Origin: Cordilura impudica
Taxonomy: Eukaryota; Arthropoda; Insecta; Diptera; Scathophagidae
Assembly (NCBI GenBank): GCA_963682025.1
Contig: OY821519.1
Span: 135,823,094-135,887,093 of the forward strand
Direction: 5' to 3'
DNA length: 64,000 nt
Made by a program: the position numbers and the translations under genes. The notes under the pieces are model-generated. The model did no database searches. It was not told the origin of the DNA and saw nothing but the letters and a program-made list of their open reading frames with translations. This document shows positions 44,725 through 55,842 of this stretch, in pieces; the stretch's first letter is position 1, and every line of letters starts with the position of its first letter.

Positions 44725-45074
44725 AAAAAGGAGAAAATTTACCATTGAATTATTAACTAAATTAATAAGCGAGTGCAATTCAATAAATTTGAACTTAACG
44801 TCACATAATTATTTTGCATTAAATGTCAACCAATTGCTGGGTTTTAGTTTATTGTGGTATACGTATTGTTGTTTGCACGTAAAACATAAAATTGGCAAAA
44901 AAACAATGTTTAAAAATTACAAAAAAATAAAATTAAAATTTAAAAATTAAAACCTCCCGTTAATTTTATTTCCCCAAAAAAAAATATAAATATATGTATA
45001 CCTATAAACTACATAAGAACCAGTTTTTCCATTTTTTCCGTTGCTTGCATTCCCACAATTGTACATACAAATCA
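44725..45074. other. Spacer between two DINE copies
   Basis: AT-rich sequence with no recognised feature, separating two copies in opposite orientation. Confidence 0.35.
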
Positions 45075-45794
45075 TTATACCCTATACCACTATGTGGTTT
45101 GGGTATAATGACTTTGTGCTGCTGTTTGTAACAACCAAAAATATTTGACCTAGACCCATCTTTAATTATACCGATCGAATCAGAATCACTTTCTGAGTTG
45201 ATTTAACAATGTCCGTCCGTCCGTCCGTCCGTCCGTCTGTGTGTCCATGTAAAGCTTGTAATCAAACTGCAGGTCGCAAATATGAATATATTTTGATGAA
45301 ATTTGGTATATAAGCTTTTATCGGCCATGGGATGAACGCTGTTGAAATTGGTGAGAATCGGTCCATGTTCAGACCTAGCCCCCATACAAATTACCCATAT
45401 GAAATCGACATAAATTGCCATAAGATCCAAATTGTCATATAGATCTTCACCCATATAGAGCTGCTTCCAGATCTTCACTTAAATCTATTAAAAAACAAAA
45501 ATATTGCACTGATTCTTTTCAAATTTTGTTTGTACATATCTTTGCAAAATACAAGAGACTTTACCAAACATGATCAGGATCGGTCCATTTTTGGACCAAG
45601 TCCCTTTTTAGATATAGCATCCGATATGAACTTTTTCATATCTGCAGCCAAAAAAATTAATAAAAATCCCACTCAAATTTGGTTTTTGCTTATTTTCAAT
45701 GTTCAGTTAGTTGGGCCTAAGAGATAGGGTTTCTAAACGCATGGTATAGGGTATCGTATAGTCGGTCTAGACCGACTATAATTTTCTTACTTGT
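45075..45794 (+). mobile_element. DINE-like element with internal deletion
   Basis: It has both terminal hairpins, a (GTCC)n run of about five units near 45210-45235, and a deletion of about 85 bases near 45448 that joins AGATCTT to CACCCATATAGAGC. The palindrome is perfect. Confidence 0.9.
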
Positions 45795-45827
45795 TTTTTG
45801 TTGCCCTTGAAAATCAAACCTAACTAC

Positions 45828-46633
45828 AACAAGTAAGAAAATTATAGTCGGTCTAGCCCGACTATACGATACCCTATACCATGGTTAAGAGACCCTATCT
45901 CTTCGGTCCAACTAATTGGATATAGCAAATAAGCATAAACCAAATTTGAGTGCCATTTTTATTATTTTTTTGGCTGCAGATATGAAAAACTTCATATCGG
46001 AAGATATGCCTATATGGGGACTAGGTCCAAAAAAGGACCGATCCTGACCATATTTGGTAAAGTCACTTACACTTTGAAAAAATATATACAAACCAAATTT
46101 GAAAAAAATCTGTGCATTATTTTTGTTTTTTGATAGATTTAAGTGAAGATCGGGAAGCAGCTCTATATGGGGCCTACGACTAAGAGTTTCCTGTAGGCAT
46201 AGTTTTTGGACTACTCATTAATGGATGTAATAAACACATGCAAACCCAATTTGAATGAGATCTATATGATAATTTGGAACTTAAGGCAATTTATGTCGAT
46301 TTCATAGGGGTCATTTGTATGGGGACTAGGTCTGAACATGGACCGATTCTCACCAATTTCAATAGCATTCATCCCATGACCGACAAAAAATTAAATAGCA
46401 AATTTCATCAAAATATATTGATATTTGCGACCTGCAGTTTGATTACAAGCTTTACATGGACACACAGACGGACGGACGGACGGATGGACGGACGGACATC
46501 GTTAAATCGAATCAGATAGTGATTCTGATTCGATCGGTATAATTAAAGATGGGTGTAGGTCAAATATTTTTGGTTGTTACAAACAGCAGCACAAAGTCAT
46601 TATACCCAAACCACATAGTGGTATAGGGTATAA
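45828..46633 (-). mobile_element. DINE-like element, full length
   Basis: It starts CAACAAGTAAG 34 bases after the previous copy, in opposite orientation (tail to tail). The palindrome has one change (TCTAGC). The ACGG run is interrupted by GATGG. It ends GGGTATAAAA. Confidence 0.9.
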
Positions 46634-47130
46634 AAAGACAATAATAAAGAGTAGCTTGTGTGTGAGCTTTAAGAAATAAATCCATTAAAGAGAACACCCT
46701 TCATAAGCTACACAATTAAAACAACAATTTAAAAAAAAAAACACATCATTATTAAGGATAAATATAAATTGTTTTGTAAAGCAAACATTTAATTAACTCA
46801 CTTTTGCACCAAACTGTATATATCGGTCAAACTGTGTATCTATTACACCTACTAACATTATACTTAAACATATTGCCAACTGTTTTCAGTATCTGTAGTA
46901 TTGTGTCGGAATTTTCTTAAGTGTATGCGAACTTTCCGACTGCCTCCAGATATGGGTTATGGAAGCTGTTAGGAAAAACCATTCCAGTTCCTGCTCCTGT
47001 TTATGTTTCCTGTTATTTGTTTCTGTTTCATAATATCGTAAAATTTTATGTTTCAAAAATATGTTCCCTTTTCCAGCCATCCATTTTTCCTCAATTGGAA
47101 AAGCCTTTCTAATTCCTGCTGTTTTAAGCT
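46634..47130. other. Spacer with TTCCTG-rich segment
   Basis: No gene. The part from about 46980 is rich in GTTCCTG/TTTCTG words, and a similar texture resumes after the next DINE copy at 47690-47790. This suggests the copy inserted into a simple TTCCTG-rich region. Confidence 0.4.
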
Positions 47131-47678
47131 GTCATCGGCCATAGGATGAACGCTGTTGAAATTGGTGAGAATCGGTCCATGTTCAGACCTAGCCCCCATA
47201 CAAATGACCTCTAAGAAATCGGCATAAATTGCCATAAGATCCAAATTGTCGTATAGATCTTAGTCAAATTGGGTTTCCGTGCATTTATTACATTCCTTAA
47301 TGAGCTGTCCAAAAACGATCCCTATGGGACAACTCTTAGTCACAGGCCCCATATAGAGCTGCTTCCCGATCTTCACTTAAATCTATCAAAAAACAAAAAT
47401 TTTGCACTGATTCTTCTCAAATTTTGTTTGTATATATTGTGCAAAATACAAGAGACTTTATCAAACATAGTCAGGATCGGTCCATTTTTGGGCCTAGTCC
47501 CCATATACATTTAGCATCCGATATGAATTTTTTCATATCTGCAGCCAAAAAAATTAATAAAAATCCCACTCAAATTTGGTTTATGCTTATTTTCTATGTC
47601 CAGTTAGTTGGGCCTATGAGATTGGGTCTCTAAACGCATAGTATAGGGCCTAAACCGACTATAATTTTCTTACTTGTT
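47131..47678 (+). mobile_element. DINE-like element, 5'-truncated
   Basis: It begins inside the body at TCATCGGCCATAGGATGAACG and runs to CTTACTTGTT. The palindrome is damaged by a deletion (GGGCCTAAACCGACTATAAT), leaving only one arm. Confidence 0.85.
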
Positions 47679-48360
47679 CTCGTCTGGAAAAACCGCTTCA
47701 CTTTCTGCTATTCCATGAATCCTGTATTGTTCCTGGTTTGCTGTATTGTTCCAGTTTGCTGTATTGTTTCTGTCTATGCAGCAGTTTTTTCATCATACGT
47801 GGTACTAGTTGATTAAGTATAATAATTATTTGATTATTTCATTAGAATTTAATTGATATCAATGCCAATCAAATTATTGGGCTTTACCAGTACTTTTTTC
47901 ATACCATTGATTTTTAATAAGTTAATTATACCTCAATTGAGAAAATAATTTGTTTTTTGATAAGCGATTTCCGCATATGATTAGAAATATTTGGAATATT
48001 ATAAAATTGAAGAACAAAGAAAAAATGCTTAAGTACGAGCAAATAAAACAACTGTGATGTCAGCTTTATCATTTCACAATTAACTAAGTACTAGGCATTT
48101 TTTTCCAATTGAACATACTGAAATATTATTATTTTAAATCAATTGACTTCACTTTGCTAAAAAGTGTGCGTTTATAAACACAAATTTCCCTTGAATATAT
48201 TATATTTACTTTTTTAACATGTATTGTATGTTATCAGTTAATAATAAGCACTAGCAAGAAATTAATTTAGTGGAAAGATATATGATTCGGTTTTAATTAA
48301 ATCATTACTAGATTTCATTATTACTAATCATTACTAATTTTTATAATATAATACCAAAAT
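47679..48360. other. Spacer with a short CTGTATTGTT triplication
   Basis: CTGTATTGTTYC appears three times at 47731-47770, spaced by about 20 bases. The rest is AT-rich without features. Confidence 0.4.
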
Positions 48361-48520
48361 TTGCCAAGAGAAGTTAACGTACAGTAATGCCAAAATATGC
48401 CAAGAGAAGTTAACGTACAGTAAAAGTAAAGTTGATTGTCCACGCATAACTTTCCTCAAACCCAACGAATTTGCCAAGAGAAGTTAACGTACAGTAATGC
48501 CAAAATATGACAAGTAGTTA
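48361..48520. repeat. Three copies of a ~30-36-bp repeat with GTTAACGTACAGTAA
   Basis: The unit GCCAAGAGAAGTTAACGTAC followed by AGTAA begins near 48363, 48399 and 48475. The first two are in tandem (36-bp period) and the third comes after a 46-bp interruption. A partial fourth (TGCCAAAATATGACAAG) follows. The copies are almost identical. Confidence 0.75.
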
Positions 48521-48766
48521 ATAGCTCAAAAGAAGGAGCTTGATCCACTGAGTGTTCTTAGACCTATGTCAACAGCCTACGTTGATTAGAACTCTAGTTA
48601 TATAAGTTTGAGAGAAGAAAAATATTGAAAAAAATCTTGAATGCAAAGTTTATTCATAAATTCTTTTAATATATAAGAGAAATGCCAAGTCAGGGTGATA
48701 ATTATCAAAATTATCACTTATACGTCTGGGTATTAATATTTAAAACTATTATTATAATTAATATAA

Positions 48767-49144
48767 CTAGCAGATTCCAGCCCTCGAAGTTCGAGCGCAA
48801 ATTCTAGGAAGTTTTATTTTTTCATTAAAGAAAGACCCTAAAGGTATGCTAATCAAATATAGCCAATTCACAAATCAACACAAAAAACAAACTCATTTTT
48901 ATAACAAACACATTAACAAATTTAATAGACACACACACAGTATATATATAATTTTATGTATGTGTTGGTAGCAACTTTAAATGCAATTTACTCAAAACAA
49001 AGGAAAAAAATTAAAAATCTGTATACCTGCAAAACGGCTAAAAAGAAATACCTTACAAATAATATACGTTTGGTTAAAATCGGGATAAAACGGTAGAACA
49101 AAACATAAATCACAAGAAATCGCCTAGCCTATTAATATTATAGA
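48767..49144 (-). mobile_element. Non-autonomous Helitron, 378 bp (array member 1)
   Basis: On the minus strand it starts TCTATAATATTAATAGGC and ends with the hairpin and GGAATCTGCTAG. Flanks are A and T. It is the first of three same-orientation copies or fragments within 840 bases. Confidence 0.85.
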
Positions 49145-49153
49145 TTTTATTAA

Positions 49154-49217
49154 CTAGCAGAATCCAGCCCTCCAAATTCGAGTGCATATTCTAGGAAATT
49201 TTATTTTTTCATTTAGT
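49154..49217 (-). mobile_element. Helitron 3'-end fragment (array member 2)
   Basis: Only the last ~64 bases of the Helitron (3' hairpin and CTAG end) are present, nine bases after member 1. One hairpin arm is mutated (CCTCCAAATTCGAG). Confidence 0.75.
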
Positions 49218-49230
49218 ATATCTATATATA

Positions 49231-49605
49231 CTAGCAGATTCCAGCACTCGAAATTCGAGTGCAAATTCTAGGAAATTTTATTTTATTATTTCAGGGACCC
49301 TAAAGGTATGCTTCATAATTCAACTCATTTTAAATGAAGAAAACAAACTCAACACATTAACACAAACACATTAACAAATTTAATAAACACACACATAGGA
49401 TTGTATAATTTTATGTATGTGTTAGTAGCAACTTTAAACGATGGTAACTCCAAAAAAGTATTCCAGACGATCTGTAAAATCTGTAAATCTGGGTAACAGC
49501 TAAATAGAAATACCTTTCAAATGATAAATTTTTTGTCAAAATCGGCGTAAAATTGTGAAACTTACATCGGTAACAAAAAATCGCCTAGCCTATTAATATT
49601 ATAGA
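49231..49605 (-). mobile_element. Non-autonomous Helitron, 375 bp (array member 3)
   Basis: Full-length copy with CTAG end, hairpin ACTCGAAATTCGAGT, and TCTATAATATTAATAGGC start. The body has diverged from member 1, so it is not a simple recent duplication. Confidence 0.85.
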
Positions 49606-49739
49606 TAAAAGAGTTGCGAGGAAGATCATCGCCCAGCCCAAACCATTCGACCCAGAAGCTTCAAGTTTGGACTGTAGGTTCCTCTCTCGGCGTAAAGATC
49701 CACTAAGAACGGATTTTTATAAATTCGTACATTAACGGG

Positions 49740-51200
49740 GTAAAAGCGGACAAAAATTGGGAAAATGGTAACAAATTAATCTAGGAATATGAAATTTGGT
49801 GTGTACACTACATCCGAGAAACAAATGTGGGGGAAAAAACATCAAAAAGTGTAAAAATTGTACCTTTCTGCATCTTGTTTACATATTAATCTATATCAAT
49901 GAACTTTGTTATATGGTCTCCACCGAATATGTGGGCATCAGTCAATAATGATTTTATTGCTAATTTTAATGTCTAGGGGAGGAAAAACGGCCAAAAAGGG
50001 AAAATTTGTATATTTGGTATCTACTAAACAAAAGAATGTAGGAATATGAAATATAGTATGTGGAGTCCAATAGAGATAGAAACATCAGATAAGAGGAAAC
50101 TTTTGGAAATTCGGATGTTAAGGGCGGTAAAAAGGGCCCGTAAATGTAAAAGGGCACCTTTTTGTATCTTCTTTACAAAGTAATTTAGGAATACGTGTAG
50201 ATTCCACCACAGACACACACATCGCCAAAGAATCAAAAAAGTTTAAATTAAAGCGGACAGAAAGGGAGAAAATTGTAACAAATGAATCTAGGAATATGAA
50301 ATTTGGTGTGTAGACTCCATCAGAGAGACAATATGGGCCCAGGATTATTTTTTCAAAATTCGGCCATTTAAGGAAAAAAAAACTGACAAAAAGGTAAAAA
50401 TAGTACATTGCTGCATCTTCTTAACATATTATTTAATTAATCTATATATATGAGTTTTTGTATACAGATTCCACCGAATATTTGAGAGACTACTTATTTA
50501 AAAATTATCTTTTATTAAAAATAAAACCCCATTTACTGAAAAATAAAATTCTATAAAATAATTTTTATTAACAATTTTATTGACGTTATTTTTGTGAATG
50601 CTTTTTTGGTTTGAGACTGAACTAATTACTATATTTGAATAAGCGGACAAAAAGGGGGAAAATGGTAACAAATGAGTCTATGAATATGAAATTTGGTGCC
50701 TAAACTTCGTTCGAGAAACAAACATGGGCTCATAATTAATTTTTCCGAAATTCGGCCATTTAATGGGAAAAACGCCCAAAAAGGGTAAAAATTGTACCTT
50801 TCTGCATCTTCTTAGCATACTAATATATATACATGAATTTTGGTATACACACTCTACCGAATACGTGGGCATCAGCCCAGAATGAATTTATTGCTAATTC
50901 TAACGTCTAGGGAGGAAAAACGGCCAAAAAGGGGAAAAATTCTACATTTCGTATCTTCTAGACAAACGAATATTAAATATAGTTTGTGGATAGAAACATC
51001 AAATGAAACGAAATCTTTTGGAAATTCGGATCTTAAAACGGGGTAAAAATGGCCCGTAAATATAAAAGTGTAGCTTTTTCTTTACAAAGTAATTTAGGAA
51101 TATGAAATTTGATATGTAGATTCCACCAGAAACACAAACATCGGAGAAGAATAAAATTTGTTTTAATTCGAGCCTTAAGGGGAAAACTGATACTTTTCAA
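49740..51200. repeat. Satellite-like array of ~125-145-bp units
   Basis: The anchor AAAACGGCCAAAAAGGG or its variants (GCGGACAAAAAGGG, GGGTAAAAATGGCCCG) recurs near 49750, 49983, 50115, 50262, 50385, 50644, 50770, 50917, 51040 and 51182. Between anchors come TCTAGGAATATGAAATTTGGTG, ACTCCACCGAATATGTGGGCATC or TGCATCTTCTTAACATATTAAT. Units at 49983-50262 correspond to units at 50917-51182, so there is a higher-order period of about 900-930 bases. Minus-strand frames of 60-96 codons with hydrophobic runs are by-products of the repeat. Confidence 0.75.
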
Positions 51201-51314
51201 CTGATTACTTTTCATTTGAAAGTACATTTTCTTAACAAAAGAAGTAAGAAATTTATAGTCGGTATAGACCGATACCCTGCACCATGCGTTCGGAGAATTG
51301 GTCTTAGGTAAAAC

Positions 51315-51937
51315 TAATTTTGTTTAAATGGTGCGTGGTAAAGAAGAAGAAAGCATATATTTCAAAAATTCATAACTGCACTTGTATTCTTAATCGGACC
51401 GGTTTCTGGCATTTCAGCCTTCATCAGCGATTTATTAAACATTGTGATAATTGTTATGTCTTAATTGAATAGATTGTTTCTATATGAAAATTTTTTCTAC
51501 TTAGGGCGGCCGTGAGGTTTTGAACCATGAACCTTCACACACACTCGTACTTGCACTTTTTGGTCAGCGCTTTAACACACTCACCTAAAGTCAGGCCTAC
51601 GAGCAGTGTGGTTAGATTCAGTTTCGTACCATACAGCTTTACTTTGTATTAATTTCAGAAGATACAACTCTGTCCAAACAAACAATCGTTATTTTTGAAT
51701 TTTGAATATTTTTTGCATTTATACTTCTAATTTCCACTATTCTCAGTTTTCGTAAGAGTTGTCATATGTGATGTACGGTTTTGTACATACCTACATATGC
51801 ACTTTTACATATATTTGAGATGACGCTTTTGAAGCGAAGAAAATTTTTTGTTTGTTAGATTTGGTCATTTTTCAGACATATTGCAATTATTGCAAATTTT
51901 AATTTTGTTTAAATGGTGCGTGGTAAAGAAGAAGAAA
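51315..51937. repeat. 547-bp insert flanked by a 38-bp direct repeat
   Basis: The 38-base word that begins TAATTTTGTTTAAATGGTGC is present at 51315-51352 and again at 51900-51937, with no mismatch seen. The insert contains a tRNA-like promoter on the minus strand. A 38-bp duplication is too long for most transposases and integrases. Confidence 0.75.
51510..51600 (-). ncRNA. tRNA-derived SINE-like promoter
   Basis: On the minus strand TTTAGGTGAGTGTGTTAAAG (A-box-like, around 51590-51571) is followed by GCGCTGACC. About 60 bases further is GGTTCAAAACC (51526-51516), an exact match to the B-box consensus GGTTCRANNCC. The A-box word TAGGTGAGT is shared with the tRNA-like sequence at 1333. The spacing is longer than in a true tRNA, so a SINE head is the likelier reading. 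Confidence 0.5.
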
Positions 51938-52332
51938 AAACGCATAAACCAAATCCACGTCGAAAATTCGACCGATCATGACCATATTTGTTAAAGTCAC
52001 TTATTTTTTGCAACAACATATACAAACCGATTTTGAGAAAAATCTGTGCAATATTTTTGTAATTTCATAATTTGAATCTTATGGCAAGTTAAGTCGAATC
52101 ATAGGGGTCATTTGAATGGAGAGTAGGTCTGAACTTGCGCCCATTTTCGCCAATTTCAATGCGTTTGTCCTATGGCTTGATAAATAAAATAATATTATTT
52201 TTTATCTTTATAATTTGAATAATTTTCGAACCTACTATGAATAAAAAAAGTCGTACTTATATAGAGGAGGTGACAATACATTTTAAACTTTTACAAAATT
52301 TTAAATTTGCCAATTTTGTAATAAAATAATTG

Positions 52333-53006
52333 TTATACCCTATACCACTATGTGGTTTGGGTATAACGACTTTGTGCTGCTATTTGGAACTACCAAAAAT
52401 ATTTGACCTAGACCCATCTTTTATTAGACCGATCGAATCAGAATCACTATCTGATTCGATTTAACGATGTCCGTCCGTCCGTCCGTCCGTCTGTGTGTCC
52501 ATGTAAAGCTTGTAATCAAACTACAGGTCGCAAATATGAATATATTTTGACGAAATTTGGTATATAAGCTTTTATCGGCCATGGGATGAACGCTGTTGAA
52601 ATTAGTGAGAATCGGTCCATGTTCAGACCTAGCCCCCATACAAATGACCCCTATGAAATCGACTTAAATTGCCATAAGATACAAATTATCATATAAATCT
52701 TATTCAAATTGGGTTTGTATGTGTTTATTACATCGATTAATCAGTAGTAAAAAAATGATCTCGATGTGACAACTCTTAGTCATAGGCCCCATATAGAGCT
52801 GCTTCCCCATCTTCACTTAAATCTATCAAAAAAAATTGTTGCACTAATTCTTCTCAAATTTTGTTTGTATATATTTTTGCAAAATACAAGAGACTTTAAT
52901 AAACATGGCCAGGATCGATCCATTTTTAGGCCTAGTCCCCATATAGATATATCATCCGATATGAACTTTTTTATATCTGCAGCCAAAAAAAATTAATAAA
53001 AATCCC
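52333..53006 (+). mobile_element. DINE-like element, 3' end missing
   Basis: 5' hairpin, (GTCC)n of about four units near 52469, and the body down to TGCAGCCAAAAAAAATTAATAAAAATCCC. The palindromic 3' end is absent; the copy runs straight into an inverted partner. Confidence 0.85.
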
Positions 53007-53014
53007 TTTCAAAA

Positions 53015-53467
53015 TCCCTTTCCTATCACTAAGAGTTCTCCCATAGGGATCATTTTTGGACTACTCATTAATGGATGTAATAAACGCATATAAACCCAAT
53101 TTCACTCTGATCTATATGACAATTTGGATCTTATGGCAGTGTATGTCGATTTCATAGGGCTCATTTGTGCGGGGGCTAGGTCTGAACATTGACCGAATTT
53201 CACCAATTTCAATAGCGTTCATCCTATGGCCGATAGCAGTTTATATATCAAATATCATCAAAATATATTCATATTTGCGACCTGCAGTTTGATCACAAAG
53301 TTTGCATGGACACACAGACAGACGGACGGACATCGTTAAGTCGAATCAGATAGTGATTCTGATTCGATCGGTATAATAAAATATTGGTCTAGGTCAAATA
53401 TTTTTGGTAGTTACAAACAGCAGCACAAAGTCATTACACCCAAACCACATAGTGGTATAGGGTATAA
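53015..53467 (-). mobile_element. DINE-like element, 5' half, inverted partner
   Basis: It starts within the body (CACTAAGAGTTCTCCCATAGG) and runs to the terminal hairpin ending GGGTATAAAA. With the preceding copy it forms a large inverted repeat with both 5' hairpins outward and no 3' ends. Confidence 0.85.
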
Positions 53468-53650
53468 AAAAAGATAAGCGAAAAAGAAATATTTTTTTAA
53501 AGATGCCAAAACAGTGGAAACTGTTAAACATCTTTACCAGAGTTGACTAAAATAATAGAAATAGAAGAACGAGTGAAAGAGACTATAAAAAAAATCTTAG
53601 CCGTTATTTAAATATAGATTTTAACATTTTCTTTCTATTATTATAATATA

Positions 53651-53776
53651 ATGGCAAGAATTAAATTTTATGAAGAGTTAAAAGCCAGAATAATAGATGA
53701 TTTTCGTGATGGTGGTAAGCTAAAGAATATTTGTGAGAAATATTATATGAATAAATCCATAAATTCGTCTGACTAG
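53651..53776 (+). pseudogene. N-terminal fragment of a Tc1/mariner-like transposase (tentative)
   Basis: From ATG at 53651 the frame reads MARIKFYEELKARIIDDFRD, GGKLKNICEKYYMNKS, then a stop. A basic start followed by an E-L-K--I---F--G----I helix-turn-helix fits the N-terminal DNA-binding part of Tc1-like transposases. The piece is only about 40 codons, so the call is weak. Confidence 0.35.
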
Positions 53777-54180
53777 CATTAATCTTGGTAGAAAAAACGC
53801 ATGAACTGGAATTAGAATATAGTTGACGAATAGCGTTGACGAAAAAGTTGAATATTTAAATGTCCACAAAACGGCTAACTAAAATAAATTAATACAATCG
53901 TTCGGTATAAGAATCATCTACCCCCCCAAGGCCATGTGTTATTGTATGGTAAAGATTTCTATTGTTATGCCAACAGCATAAAAATGAATACTTTTATGTT
54001 TTGTTAATTTTTTTTTGAAGTTCTGTTAATATTTCTTCTATGTTAAAATAGTTTTTAATTTTATGATAAAATTTTTTGGTTTTGACCGTCCAAGTCGTCA
54101 AAAATATATTGTTAAAAGTTTCCATCGTATTGTCACTCACACCATATTTCTTATTGTTTTTAAATATTATTATGGCTTAA
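53777..54180. other. AT-rich spacer
   Basis: No supported feature. Confidence 0.35.
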
Positions 54181-54232
54181 ATAATTGATATAATAATAAC
54201 GCTAACAACGTAGCGGGTATACTGCTAGTGTA
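54181..54232 (+). mobile_element. 3' end of a different Helitron (tentative)
   Basis: GCTAACAACGTAGC can form a short stem, and GGGTATACTG then CTAG followed by T resembles Helitron 3' ends of the AACGTAGCGGGTA..GCTAGT type. The 5' end was not found. Confidence 0.3.
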
Positions 54233-54329
54233 ATTATATTATTCTATGAAATTTATTTTTTTCATTTATAAGACAATTTAAAATTTATAGAGTTATGTTC
54301 AAAATTATTTTTCAATTCAACACAATTAT

Positions 54330-54625
54330 TATTGTCAATGAAAAAAAAAACTCATTTTTTTTTTTTTTTTTTTTTTGCAAACACATTAACATATTAAATT
54401 TGTACACACATAGCATTGTATAATTTCATGTATGTGTAGTAGCAACTTTAAGTGAGTAGAACTCCAAAAACCTATAAAAAATTAAAAATCCGTAAATCTT
54501 GTGGACGGCTTAGAAGAAATACATTTCAAATAAGATACGCTTGGATCAAAATCTGGAAAAAAAAGACTGTTTAACAAATCATCGGTCACAAGAAATCGCC
54601 TTACCTATTAAAATTATAGATATAA
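54330..54625 (-). mobile_element. Helitron copy, 3'-truncated
   Basis: It matches the Helitron family from the TCTATAATTTTAATAGG start (54625 side) through ACACACATAGCATTGTATAA to a poly-A/T region near 54350. The 3' hairpin end is missing. A T run of about 22 bases at 54355-54376 is new. Confidence 0.7.
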
Positions 54626-54639
54626 TACATCCATGTATT

Positions 54640-55082
54640 AATATAATAAAAGGGCTTAGCTACAACTTTGCTGAAGAATAAAAGGTGACATAATCAATGG
54701 TTCTTGAGTTATAGCTGAAAAACTAAGTAATCAAACACCAAGATGAAGAAAAATTGTAGAGGGTCATAAAAAAAGTTTGGCCTAAGAACAACAAAGGCTT
54801 TGGAGGATTTACTATACTATATTTTGACCCTGCCTTGGAATTTCTCCAATGTTCCACAGTGTAAATAATTTCGGAACTCGCAAGTAAACTAACTTTATGA
54901 AAATGGTTTCATAGAGGATGAACTCCTAATGCCACCAATAGTGGTGAGCTGGACCAGAGAATTTTGCAGGATGACAAATGCTTCCTATCAACTTAGTCAA
55001 ATGCAATTCATATAAAAGAGAAAGCCACTTCTAGTACAAGCAAAAAAAGAACTCGTTCGAATAATGATGGGGAGGAATTGTT
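54640..55082. repeat. Old dispersed repeat, inverted relative to 60.58-60.79 kb (tentative)
   Basis: ATCAATGGTTCTTGAGTTATAG...GCTGAAAA.CTAA, CAAGAT.A.GAAAAA and GGCTTTGGAGGATTTAC at 54695-54810 match, in order, the reverse complement of 60640-60790 (ATCAATGGTTCTTGAGTTTTCG, CCCTTTGGAAGGTTTCC). Divergence is high. No gene is seen. Confidence 0.35.
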
Positions 55083-55790
55083 AGAAAAATACCCTATCTC
55101 TTACGCCCAACTAACTGGATATGGAAAATAAGCATAAACTAAATTTGAGTGGGATCTTTATTAAATTTTTTGGCTGCAGATATCAAAAAGTTCATATCAG
55201 ACGCTATATCTATATGCGGACTAGGTCCAAAAGTCTGGTAAAGTCTCTTGTATTTGAAAAAAAAAATATTCAAACAAAATTTGAGAATAATTAGTGCAAC
55301 ATTTTTGTTTTTTGATAGATTTAAGTGAAGATCGGGAAGCAGCTCTATATGGGGCCTATGGCTAAGAGTTTCCCCATAGGGATCATTTTTGGACTACTCA
55401 TTAATGGATGTAATAAACGCATACAAACCCAATTTGAGTAAGATCTGTATGACAATTTGGATCTTATGGCAATTTATGTCGATTTCATAGGGATCATTTG
55501 TATGAGGGCTAGGTCTGAACATAGACCGATTCTCACCAATTTCAATAGCGTTCATCCTATGGCCAAATTTCATCGAAATATATTCATATCTGCGACCTGC
55601 AGTTTGATTACAAGCTTTACATGAACACACAAACGGACAGACAGACGGACGGACGGACGGACGGAATCAGATAGTTATTCTGAATCGATCGGTATAACAA
55701 AAGATGGGTCTAGGTCAAATATTTTTGGTAGTTACAAACAGCAGCTCAAAGTCATTATACCCAAACCACATAGTGGTACAGGGTATAAAT
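55083..55790 (-). mobile_element. DINE-like element, 3' tip missing
   Basis: It starts at AAATACCCTATCTCTTACGCCC, just inside the palindrome, and runs to the terminal hairpin ending GGTACAGGGTATAAATAG. It has a short ACGG run near 55642-55665. Confidence 0.85.
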
Positions 55791-55842
55791 AGTATAAAGG
55801 CAAAACAATAGGGAAGAAAAACTTTTCAGAATTAAACCAACC

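Larger units (their letters stand above)
51252..52180 (-). mobile_element. Degraded DINE-like element, interrupted
   Basis: AAGAAATTTATAGTCGGTATAGACCG at 51243-51270 is a decayed palindrome end. The body resumes at about 51940 (CGCATAAACCAAATCCACG...) to 52165. A 585-bp block lies between, bounded by a 38-bp direct repeat. Confidence 0.6.

Noticed and set aside
48361..48520. CRISPR-like array of short repeats
   Set aside because: Only three copies, two in direct tandem and no regular spacers; the setting is a fly-like genome.
49966..51227. Minus-strand frames of 60-96 codons with hydrophobic stretches in the 50-kb array
   Set aside because: They follow the tandem repeat period and are AT-driven; no start context or conserved motif.
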